Shown here piece after piece: positions 1 through 6,803 of a DNA stretch of 64,000 bases (positions are counted from its first letter, which is position 1; each line of letters opens with the position of its first letter). A program made the position numbers and the translations under genes. The stretch is taken from NCBI GenBank assembly GCA_013336525.1, contig JAAXTM010000003.1, positions 62,001-126,000 on the forward strand. Reading direction: 5' to 3'. This DNA is from Geobacteraceae bacterium. Its GTDB lineage: Bacteria > Desulfobacterota > Desulfuromonadia > Geobacterales > Pseudopelobacteraceae. The notes beneath the pieces were generated by a model. The model was not told where the DNA came from. It did not search any database and was given only the letters and a program-made list of their open reading frames with translations.

Positions 1-933
1 AAACAGATAGCCGACCAGCGTTATTGCTATCGCGACTATTCCAAAAAAAACAGCCAATAGCCGGTTTTTCAGTACGTTCTTTAATATAATCGCTTCCGGG
101 AGAGACAGTGCCGTGACCGCCATCATAAATGCCAGCACGGTGCCAATAGCCATCCCTTTTTCCATCAAGGCGTGGACAATCGGAATTACACCGGCGGCGT
201 TTGAATAGAGTGGAACCCCAAGTGCAACGGCAATTGGAACAGCAAATGGATTGTCCCTTCCTGCCCAACGCGCCAGAAAATCTTGCGGTACAAAGCCGTG
301 GATAAAGGCTCCCAATCCGACCCCGACGATAACGTACGGCCAGATTTTTTTCAGGAGTTCATACGTATATTCCCGTGCATATTCAAGCTTCTGCCGGAAG
401 GTTTGTTTCACGATTTCTGTATTGCCAACCTGCATCTTCCAAACATAGTCCTGAACATACTTCTCCATCTTCAGCTTGCCGATGATGATACCGGCGATAA
501 TCGCCACCAGCAGGCCTGAACCGATATAGATCAGGGCGATCTTCCAACCGAACAGCCCCCAGAGCATGATCAGTGCAACTTCGTTTACCATCGGGGAGGA
601 GATCAAGAACGAAAAAGTTACTCCAAGCGGCACGCCGGACTCGACAAAGCCGATGAAGAGCGGCACCGCAGAGCAGGAGCAGAAGGGGGTTACGATGCCA
701 AGCAGGGCGGCCAGGACGTTGCCAACATATTCCCGTTTATGGGAAAGCAGGCGTTTGGTCTTTTCCGGCGGGAAGGAGGTGCGGATAATCGCCACAACGA
801 AGATAATTGTCGTCAGCAGCAGGAAAATCTTGGTCGTGTCATAGATGAAAAAATCCAGAGCTTCGCCAAGGCGGGTTCCTGGTGTGAGGCCAAGAAGATC
901 GAACGTTATATAATCAGCAGTTTGTTTTAGCAT
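1..933 (-). CDS. CSC-type permease (ArsP/SO_0444-like), C-terminus beyond window
   Basis: Reading down from an ATG at 933 there are 311 open codons to the window edge, so the C-terminus is missing. The protein starts MLKQTADYITF and has several hydrophobic helices. It carries a TPFCSCSAVP motif after about residue 90 and an SSPMVNEVA motif after it, both typical of the two-domain permease family (PF03773) that includes ArsP and SO_0444-type efflux permeases. It lies 32 bp downstream of an ArsR gene on the same strand, so it is probably the repressed efflux gene of a small metalloid-resistance operon. Substrate (trivalent organoarsenical, arsenite or another thiophilic ion) cannot be told from sequence. 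A weak GGAA precedes the start. Confidence 0.85.
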   Translation of the reverse strand, partial: MLKQTADYITFDLLGLTPGTRLGEALDFFIYDTTKIFLLLTTIIFVVAIIRTSFPPEKTKRLLSHKREYVGNVLAALLGIVTPFCSCSAVPLFIGFVESGVPLGVTFSFLISSPMVNEVALIMLWGLFGWKIALIYIGSGLLVAIIAGIIIGKLKMEKYVQDYVWKMQVGNTEIVKQTFRQKLEYAREYTYELLKKIWPYVIVGVGLGAFIHGFVPQDFLARWAGRDNPFAVPIAVALGVPLYSNAAGVIPIVHALMEKGMAIGTVLAFMMAVTALSLPEAIILKNVLKNRLLAVFFGIVAIAITLVGYLF

Positions 934-965
934 GTCAGTTCCATATTAATTTGTTTAGGCAGCAA

Positions 966-1277
966 TCATGCCGCGAGCAGCAGTTTGTGCCGACCGGTAA
1001 TCTCCTCGGTCATTATCATGGCTGCCAGATCGACTATTTCAAAAATTTCGTGGTGTTTTACGGCGTAGAAGATCTTGACCCCTTCTTTGCGACGAAACAG
1101 TATACCGGACGAGACCATCAGATTCAGATGGCGCGAAGTGTTGGACTGCTCCTCGGAGATTGCAGGGAATATTTCACAGACACAACGTTCACCGTTGCGC
1201 AGGAAGTCGATGATTTTGAGTCGGGTTGGTTGGCCGAGGGTTTTCAGGATTTCTGCCTGGAAATGATTTTTGTCCAT
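966..1277 (-). CDS. arsR: ArsR-family metalloregulator
   Basis: A 103-aa winged-helix protein with the ArsR core: LGQPTRLKIIDFL near the N-terminus, then ERCVCEIF, which holds the CVC metalloid-binding pair of classic ArsR sensors, then the recognition helix around SNTSRHLNLM. By family knowledge it represses until As(III)/Sb(III) binds the cysteines. The start is fixed by a GTGGGG ribosome site 5 nt upstream of ATG. That ribosome site lies inside a perfect palindrome (1283-1320) that also covers the -10 box. It is followed by the permease gene at 933, which it presumably controls along with itself. Confidence 0.93.
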   Translation of the reverse strand: MDKNHFQAEILKTLGQPTRLKIIDFLRNGERCVCEIFPAISEEQSNTSRHLNLMVSSGILFRRKEGVKIFYAVKHHEIFEIVDLAAMIMTEEITGRHKLLLAA

Positions 1278-1282
1278 GTATA

Positions 1283-1320
1283 TACCCCACTATATGATTA
1301 TGTAATCATATAGTGGGGTA
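1283..1320 (-). promoter_or_regulatory. ArsR operator: 18-bp perfect inverted repeat with 2-bp centre
   Basis: Positions 1283-1300 and 1303-1320 are exact reverse complements (arm starts TACCCCACTATATG), separated by TG. The palindrome ends 5 bp before the ATG of the ArsR gene on the minus strand and contains both the -10 box and the ribosome binding site. Confidence 0.85.
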
Positions 1321-1335
1321 AGTGAAGGATGTCAA
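1307..1335 (-). promoter_or_regulatory. Promoter of arsR-permease operon
   Basis: On the minus strand TTGACA (1335-1330) is followed after exactly 17 bp by TATATG (1312-1307). The -10 lies within the palindromic operator, so bound repressor would block RNA polymerase. Confidence 0.75.
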
Positions 1336-1370
1336 GCTGGAAAATTTATGGGTGGGTAGTCAGGCGATTG

Positions 1371-2291
1371 TCAGGCTTCGGGCAATCCAAACCGGGTTCT
1401 GATGATATCTATAAAAAAGTTGAGTGGTATGTTTATCTGCTGTTGGTTATCACCATGAATAATCATGGTTCGATTGCGACTATGGCTAAAACCATCAATG
1501 CGATGCTCAATGATCAGGCCACTCTCAAGTTGGTCCTGTACCAGTTCACGAGACAAAAAAGACACCCCGCTACCCTCACGAGTCAGTTGGAAGGTCATGT
1601 GAAGATCATCAAGGACTACGAAACTTTTGAAATTTGAAAGATCCCTGCCGATTGAACGCATATTCCCTTCCAGAAGTGTCCTTGAACAACAACCCTCTTT
1701 TCGGACAAAAATATTTTGTGCAAACAGAACTTCAGGGTCGATATTACCGGCAGGTATTTCAAGTGTCGGTGAACTGGCAAAGATTACGTCGTCACCTGGC
1801 AAAGAAATAGTCGTCAGATCAGAAAAATCAATAGAATCAAAGGAGTCACAATGTTCCACTACTGCCAGATCATACATGCCATCGCGCATTGCTTCGACTA
1901 TTTTTGCAGGATTATCGGACATGAAGGAGAGATCGGCCAGATTATTAAATTCCATCATGAATTCACGCATGATCGTTGGCAGGTGGACGACCCCAAAGGT
2001 GGGTGTACAGATAAATGAAACACTTTTGTTTTCCCGCATCGATTTTAGGCCGGAGACTAATTCCCGCTCGATATCCAGCAGTTTTAAGGCTTTCTCAAGT
2101 ACAAATTTACCCGGTTTTGTGGGTAGCAGTATTTGGCCGGAGCGGTCAAGAAGTGGATAGCTATAATGATCTTCGATGAATTTAATACGGCGGGAAACTG
2201 CGGGTTGTGAGACACCGAGCGTTTCGGCAGCCTTAGAAATACTTCCGGTTTTAACAACCTCAACAAATGTTCTTAGATATAAAGATTCCAT
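1371..2291 (-). CDS. LysR-family regulator, copy 1
   Basis: A 306-aa LysR protein: N-terminal helix-turn-helix (SISKAAETLGVSQPAVSRRI, about residues 17-36) and a C-terminal effector domain. The frame opens at 2321, but the start is placed at 2291 because GGGAGG lies 8 nt upstream and the paralogue at 2827-3738 begins at the same residue (MESLYLRT). The two copies are nearly collinear, about four residues in five identical by eye; this copy has a three-residue insertion (SID). Both keep a vicinal cysteine pair in RKEGCCSRTLLEGN. It lies downstream of copy 2 on the same strand, after a 535-bp non-coding gap. Its target is unknown; by proximity it may be the porin/reductase operon or itself. Confidence 0.9.
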   Translation of the reverse strand: MESLYLRTFVEVVKTGSISKAAETLGVSQPAVSRRIKFIEDHYSYPLLDRSGQILLPTKPGKFVLEKALKLLDIERELVSGLKSMRENKSVSFICTPTFGVVHLPTIMREFMMEFNNLADLSFMSDNPAKIVEAMRDGMYDLAVVEHCDSFDSIDFSDLTTISLPGDDVIFASSPTLEIPAGNIDPEVLFAQNIFVRKEGCCSRTLLEGNMRSIGRDLSNFKSFVVLDDLHMTFQLTREGSGVSFLSRELVQDQLESGLIIEHRIDGFSHSRNRTMIIHGDNQQQINIPLNFFIDIIRTRFGLPEA

Positions 2292-2826
2292 AACAGCTTC
2301 CTCCCAAATATCTTTATTCATTCATTCATACATCATCTTTTTACAGGGATGAAGTGGATAAAACCATTAGACCTTAAAGGCTTAAAATTTTAGTGTGAAG
2401 TAGAAACCCACGCCCTGTGGGAGTGGTAATGTGGACTGGCTACGCTGGTCCAGGATGGGTATGGCTGTATAAGCCACTCACTGCCATCCTTTGTTTCGAG
2501 TTGTTGCCGCAGCTCCGAGCGTAAGGAGGTCAAAGTGATCAGCAGGTTTCATAAGTTATCACATACGATATAGCATTGCGATATCACAATGTATGGGTTC
2601 CAAAGTTCCGGTATTGAATTTTGCATGGACCGGTTTAAGATGCAGCAGAGAACGGAATAATGGCTATCTGCGGGTATGCTGGTTGTGAGGTCATAGAGCT
2701 GAATGTGCAGCAAGATCATGCGCATCTATTGTGTTAATGATTCCGCCAAAACTGGCAATATCCGATTTACTTGGTCGGCTGAATGGGCAGACTCAATGAA
2801 CCTCTTTCAGCAGTTTTGCCATTTTG
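2292..2826. other. 535-bp intergenic stretch between LysR paralogues
   Basis: No intact gene seen. The minus strand carries a short open stretch without ATG, about 2400-2545 (residues ELRQQLETKDGSEW and WTSVASPHYHSHRAW), ending in a stop near 2396. The right part (about 2560-2826) is AT-rich and broken by stops. The stretch may be decayed mobile or coding DNA, but I could not assign it. The left end holds the upstream element of LysR copy 1 (2333-2352). Confidence 0.4.
2333..2352. promoter_or_regulatory. Candidate LysR operator upstream of copy 1
   Basis: TCATC and GATGA form a 5-bp inverted repeat 10 bp apart around CTTTTTACAGG, 42 bp upstream of the LysR copy 1 start. A near-identical core, CCTTTTACAGGAA, is found upstream of LysR copy 2. 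Confidence 0.4.
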
Positions 2827-3738
2827 TCAGGCGGCGGGTAATCCGAAACGGGCTCTGAGGATATCTATAAAAAAGTTGAGTGGTGTGCTCGTCTGATGCT
2901 GGCGATCACCATGAATAATCATGGTCCGGTTGCGACGATGCTTGAAGCCATCAATACGGTGTTCAAGCATCTGGCCGGCATCAACCTGCTCCTGCACCAG
3001 TTCACGAGACAAAAAGGACAACCCGCGGCCCTCACGCGTCAGTTGGATGATCATGTGGAGATCATCAAGGACTACAAAGCTTTTGAAGTCTGAAAGATCC
3101 CTGCCGATCGCCCGCAGATTACCTTCCAGAAGCGTTCTTGAACAACAACCCTCTTTTCGGACGAATATATTTTGAGCAAACAGAGCGTCAGGGGTGATGT
3201 TTCCGGCAGGCACTTCAAGAGTAGGTGAGCTGGCAAAGATCATCTCGTCACCTGGCAGGGCAACAGTTGACAGATCGGAAAAATCAAAAGTTTCGCAATG
3301 TTCAACTACAGCAAGGTCATACATGCCATCCCGAAATGCTTCGACAATTTTGCCGGGATTATCGAACATGAAGGAAAGATCAGCCAGGTCGTTATATTCC
3401 ATCATGAATTCACGCATGACTGTTGGCAGGTGGACGACTCCAAAGGTCGGTGTACAGATAAATGCAATACTTTTGTTTTCCCGCATCGATTTGAGTCCTG
3501 AGAGCAGTTCCCGCTCGATCTCCAGAAGTTTAACCGCTTTTTCAAATACAAGTTTGCCGGCATTAGTCGGGGTTAGCATCTGTCCGGAGCGGTCAAGAAG
3601 GGGATAGCCATATTGCTCTTCAATGAATTTAATGCGGCGGGAAACGGCAGGCTGGGTGACACAGAGCGTGTCAGCGGCCTTCGAAATACTTCCTGCTTTT
3701 ACAACCTCTACTAACGTCCTTAGATACAGAGATTCCAT
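2827..3738 (-). CDS. LysR-family regulator, copy 2, divergent from porin/reductase operon
   Basis: A 303-aa LysR protein with the helix-turn-helix at about residues 17-36 (SISKAADTLCVTQPAVSRRI) and a periplasmic-binding-like effector domain. It is transcribed divergently from the porin at 3888 with a 149-bp intergenic region, the usual arrangement for a LysR activator of the neighbouring operon. It shares the CCSRTLLEGN vicinal cysteine pair with copy 1, so the effector could be a thiophilic metalloid or a redox signal (inference only). Closest visible relative is copy 1, which suggests tandem duplication. Confidence 0.92.
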   Translation of the reverse strand: MESLYLRTLVEVVKAGSISKAADTLCVTQPAVSRRIKFIEEQYGYPLLDRSGQMLTPTNAGKLVFEKAVKLLEIERELLSGLKSMRENKSIAFICTPTFGVVHLPTVMREFMMEYNDLADLSFMFDNPGKIVEAFRDGMYDLAVVEHCETFDFSDLSTVALPGDEMIFASSPTLEVPAGNITPDALFAQNIFVRKEGCCSRTLLEGNLRAIGRDLSDFKSFVVLDDLHMIIQLTREGRGLSFLSRELVQEQVDAGQMLEHRIDGFKHRRNRTMIIHGDRQHQTSTPLNFFIDILRARFGLPAA

Positions 3739-3794
3739 ATATAGCAGTTTTCTCCTATTTCAATCTGTTATTTAATCATGACAAACAATCAATA

Positions 3795-3809
3795 TTCCTT
3801 TTACAGGAA
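3795..3809. promoter_or_regulatory. Candidate LysR operator in divergent region
   Basis: TTCC-N7-GGAA inverted repeat (centre TTTTACA) lies 57 bp upstream of LysR copy 2 and 79 bp upstream of the porin start. Its core matches the element upstream of LysR copy 1. Confidence 0.4.
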
Positions 3810-3851
3810 AAGCAGTACATAAGACAACAGATTCATTACCACTCTTGTTCA

Positions 3852-3870
3852 GTCGGGATGAAGACCCGAC
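3852..3870 (+). other. Leader hairpin upstream of porin
   Basis: GTCGGG and CCCGAC pair across a 7-nt loop, just before the AAGGAG ribosome site of the porin. It may stabilise the mRNA leader. No T-run follows, so it is not a terminator. Confidence 0.4.
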
Positions 3871-3887
3871 AAAAAGGAGAACTAAGT

Positions 3888-5321
3888 ATGCTGAAAAAAC
3901 CGGGATTTTCTAACAGTTGCAAGACGGTAGTGGCAGGTTCGGCTCTTTTGCTGGGTCTGGGGCTCGCGAGCCAGGCACAGGCAGGCCCACGCATTGAGTT
4001 CGGTGAGGATGGCGGATTCCTGCAGGTTGATCTGAAAGGGCAGCTCTATGTAGAAAATACCGAATATGGCGGCGGCCCCATGGGCGATAAAAACCGTACC
4101 GATATTCACTTTATGCGTAACCGTGTCGGCTTTACCGGTATGCTGGATGAAACCTGGGGATACAAGCTGCAGACCTGCGGTAATACCGGCACAACAAAAA
4201 TGCCGGTCATGTACGGTCTTTCCGCGCAGGACAATGACTGGAACGACCGCGATGTGAGGGTTATTGATGCCTATGTCATTGGTAATCTTAACGAGCATGT
4301 CAATCTAAAGATTGGTCTCACCAAAATCCCGCTGACCCGTGCCAACCTTGATGACTGTTTTGCTCCATTGTCACAGGACCGTTCAATGTTTGTCTACAGT
4401 GCCTATGGCACCTCACCGGCCAAGTTCAGTCGTGACCTTGGTGCCATGGCATCTGGCCGTTTTTTAGGTGATCGACTGACCTACTTTGCCGGAATCTTCC
4501 AAGGGCGTGAAGGGACAACTGCAGTTCAGGTACCGTTAGCTCCCGTTGCATCAAATATGGCAGGTGTGACTGCAACCTCCACCACCGCCCCCAAGACCAG
4601 CCTTGAATATGTTGGCCGCGTCACCTATGACTTTCTCGAATCGGAGGGTGGTTCCGGCTATCAGGGTACCTATTTCGGCGAGAAGAAGATACTCAACTTC
4701 GGCGTTGGCATGGCCTATCAGCCTGATGCCGCTTATCGTTATACAAGCAATACGGTAACTTACTCAGATGGGTCGAACGCTGCGGGCGCTGGTAAAGTGC
4801 CTGTCAAAATAGCATCTACAGTAGGGGCTGATAAAAGCACCGTTGATTACACCGCCTTTGCTGCCGATATGCTGTTTGAATACCCCACAGCCTTCGGTGT
4901 CCCGACTATTACTGCACAATATTTGAAAGTTGATTTTGAAGATGCCTACCTGACCAGTACTGCTTCTGCGGAACGTATTGGAGTTGTTAGTGGCATGAAC
5001 GGCCAGAAAGAAGGCTACTACATCAAGGCTGCTCATATCCTCCCGATGACAGTCGGAAAGGCAGGCAAGATTCAGCCTTATGTTCTGTATGAGGATTGGA
5101 AATTCGCCCACCTGCTTGGTGTTAACAGCCAGAAGATTATACAATCCGGCGGCGGTATTAACTATTATGTGACTGGTGACCAGCGGGTTCGTCTTACCGG
5201 TGAGTTTCTTAAAACCGATTTCGACAAACCTGCAAATCTGCCGGTGCCTGGAACACCCTCTACCGGTGTTGCTCTCAATGACTTTAACACGTTCCGCATG
5301 ATGGTACAGGTGGTATTCTAA
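3888..5321 (+). CDS. Outer-membrane porin, phosphate-selective (OprO/OprP-like)
   Basis: A 477-aa beta-barrel protein with signal peptide (hydrophobic VAGSALLLGLGLASQAQA, mature from about residue 33) and a C-terminal aromatic end (MMVQVVF) typical of outer-membrane barrels. Stretches such as FMRNRVGFTGMLDETWGYKL and NVNLKIG-type strands resemble the Porin_O_P family. An in-frame ATG at 3858 is rejected in favour of 3888, which has AAGGAG 8 nt upstream. It is the first gene of the operon that ends with a Mo reductase, so it probably admits the anionic substrate or releases product. A Geobacter ExtI-type porin (selenite/tellurite operon) is an alternative name I cannot confirm. Confidence 0.8.
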   Translation: MLKKPGFSNSCKTVVAGSALLLGLGLASQAQAGPRIEFGEDGGFLQVDLKGQLYVENTEYGGGPMGDKNRTDIHFMRNRVGFTGMLDETWGYKLQTCGNTGTTKMPVMYGLSAQDNDWNDRDVRVIDAYVIGNLNEHVNLKIGLTKIPLTRANLDDCFAPLSQDRSMFVYSAYGTSPAKFSRDLGAMASGRFLGDRLTYFAGIFQGREGTTAVQVPLAPVASNMAGVTATSTTAPKTSLEYVGRVTYDFLESEGGSGYQGTYFGEKKILNFGVGMAYQPDAAYRYTSNTVTYSDGSNAAGAGKVPVKIASTVGADKSTVDYTAFAADMLFEYPTAFGVPTITAQYLKVDFEDAYLTSTASAERIGVVSGMNGQKEGYYIKAAHILPMTVGKAGKIQPYVLYEDWKFAHLLGVNSQKIIQSGGGINYYVTGDQRVRLTGEFLKTDFDKPANLPVPGTPSTGVALNDFNTFRMMVQVVF

Positions 5322-5330
5322 GGGTCAATC

Positions 5331-5359
5331 CGGGTGCCGGGAGTTTACCCCGGCACCCG
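5331..5359 (+). other. Intra-operon hairpin after porin
   Basis: CGGGTGCCGGG (5331-5341) pairs perfectly with CCCGGCACCCG (5349-5359) over a 7-nt loop. No T-run follows. It may protect the highly expressed porin message or attenuate downstream transcription. Confidence 0.6.
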
Positions 5360-5388
5360 ACTCTAACAAGTTAAGGAGAATGATCCCT

Positions 5389-5718
5389 ATGAACCGAATT
5401 TCCGCCCTTTCCGCTTTTGCACTGATTATGTTTACTACCGCTGTCTGTCAGGCCGATTCACTGGTGATAACCTACCGCTCCGGCAAAACCCAGACAGTTG
5501 TTCTGGACGAACCGAGCGTGGGGATAAATTCCTGGCAGTTTGTTGGCGGAACAGCACCGCAGCAGCAGTCAAAAAAGATGGATGAAGCAGTGGCACCACC
5601 GGCACAGGAACAGGTTCAAAAAGAACAACAAAAATATGACAAGAGATTGACTGAAAAGGCACCAGATAAAAAACCATCTATCCGCGTTAAGATGAACGCC
5701 AAGCCGATTCCTGACTGA
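5389..5718 (+). CDS. Small secreted protein of unknown function
   Basis: A 109-aa protein with an N-terminal signal peptide (ISALSAFALIMFTTAVCQA), then a short ordered part (SLVITYRSGKTQTVVLDEP, NSWQFVGG) and a charged Gln/Lys/Pro-rich tail. ATG at 5389 is chosen over 5380 because AAGGAG lies 11 nt upstream of it and only 2 nt from the other. I do not recognise the family. It sits between the porin and another small secreted protein in the same orientation, so it is likely periplasmic and part of the same system. Confidence 0.65.
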   Translation: MNRISALSAFALIMFTTAVCQADSLVITYRSGKTQTVVLDEPSVGINSWQFVGGTAPQQQSKKMDEAVAPPAQEQVQKEQQKYDKRLTEKAPDKKPSIRVKMNAKPIPD

Positions 5719-5869
5719 CAAAAAACTCCCATACCTTATGACCAGTAGCATCTATGCTAATTTGTTGTTTGTATTTGACAAACATTCATTTTACTTTCAA
5801 ACGGATAAACTGATAATATACGTCAACAATGATCTTACGATTGATCACATCTAAAGGAGAACACAATCT

Positions 5870-6151
5870 ATGAAAAAAATCATCATCATGTTGGCCCTGT
5901 CTGTGTTTGCTGCCACGGCTGCATTTGCTGCCGAAGGCAAAGTTGTTTCTGTAGCTGACGGCGCAGCGGTTGTTGAAATGGGTGCTGATGCCGGCCTGAA
6001 AAAGGGTGCTGGCGTCAAGCTGAACGGCAAAGCCGGTAAGGTTACTGCTGTTGAAGGCACCAAAGTCACCATCAAGGCTGGCAATGCTGCCGAACTGAAA
6101 GCCGGTGATAAAGTCAAGGTTGATAAAGCTGCCTCCATGCAGGGCTGCTAA
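5870..6151 (+). CDS. Small secreted KOW/OB-like protein with C-terminal cysteine
   Basis: A 93-aa protein with a clear signal peptide (MKKIIIMLALSVFAATAAFAA). The mature part is made of short valine-rich strands with repeated KVV/KVT/KVK and Gly-Lys turns (GKVVSVADGAAVVEM, GKAGKVTAVEGTKVTI), suggesting a small beta-barrel. The last residue is Cys (SMQGC). AAAGGAGAA precedes the start. A 151-bp gap and a possible promoter (TTTACT 5790-5795, TAATAT 5814-5819) suggest separate expression from the porin. A similar pairing of porin and small Cys-terminated secreted protein recurs at 37566-39945. It may correspond to ExtJ of Geobacter, but this is not certain. Confidence 0.7.
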   Translation: MKKIIIMLALSVFAATAAFAAEGKVVSVADGAAVVEMGADAGLKKGAGVKLNGKAGKVTAVEGTKVTIKAGNAAELKAGDKVKVDKAASMQGC

Positions 6152-6160
6152 TTAAGTAAT

Positions 6161-6188
6161 GGCCGGGGTCGAGTGATCGGCCCCGGCC
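6161..6188 (+). other. Strong GC hairpin
   Basis: GGCCGGGG pairs with CCCCGGCC, extended inward by CGA/TCG over a 4-nt loop. No T-run follows. It lies between the small secreted protein and the TorD chaperone and could limit transcription or protect the upstream message. Confidence 0.5.
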
Positions 6189-6226
6189 ACCCACCGAGCA
6201 AGACAGTCTTTTACTAAATTATACCT

Positions 6227-6802
6227 ATGGTACCGATGACTAACTCAAAAACAAGAACTCCTGCAGCACTCTATTACTTTTTAGCACAGTCGTTTCGTTA
6301 CCCCGAGCAGGCATGGCTCTGTGAACCCTATTTTGATCTGCTTGACAGCATTGTACAGAATCTTGACCTTAACAACGATGCCCTTTGGTTGCGCCAGAGT
6401 TACTGTGCCAACCAGGAAGGGCTTGAAATATTACAGATTGAGCATACCAGGCTGTTTATAAACGCCCACCCTGCAGTGATTGCCCCCCCATACAGTTCGG
6501 TTTATCTGGATCAGGAAGGGAACCTGTTCGGCCCATCAGCTGTCTGGGTACGGAAGTTCTATCAGCAACATGGGTTTGAATTGTCAGGAGAAGGAGATAT
6601 CCCCGACCATCTCGTGCTTGAACTTGATTTTATTGCGCTATTGCTTGATGAGGGCCTGTACGACGAAGCAGAACAGTTTTTAAACGAACATTTCCGGAAG
6701 TGGTTTCCGCTTTTCAAGAAACGGGTTCTTAGCGGATCGACAAACAAGTTTTATTACACATTGCTGACATTGGTAGATTTTTTTACCCAGGAGGAACCGT
6801 AG
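6227..6802 (+). CDS. TorD-family molybdoenzyme chaperone
   Basis: A 191-aa, mostly helical protein of the TorD/DmsD/NarJ type. It contains the family-type stretches EHTRLFINAHP, PYSSVYLDQEGNLFG and DIPDHLVLELDFIALLL. Such proteins bind the Tat signal peptide of a molybdopterin enzyme and assist cofactor insertion in the cytoplasm. It lies 1 bp upstream of the reductase at 6804, which is surely its client. The start is uncertain (6227 or 6236); neither has a good ribosome site. Confidence 0.88.
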   Translation: MVPMTNSKTRTPAALYYFLAQSFRYPEQAWLCEPYFDLLDSIVQNLDLNNDALWLRQSYCANQEGLEILQIEHTRLFINAHPAVIAPPYSSVYLDQEGNLFGPSAVWVRKFYQQHGFELSGEGDIPDHLVLELDFIALLLDEGLYDEAEQFLNEHFRKWFPLFKKRVLSGSTNKFYYTLLTLVDFFTQEEP

Positions 6803-6803
6803 C

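Noticed and set aside
1627-2160. 177-aa plus-strand frame
   Set aside because: Antisense to LysR copy 1; the same shadow occurs over copy 2, as expected from their similarity.
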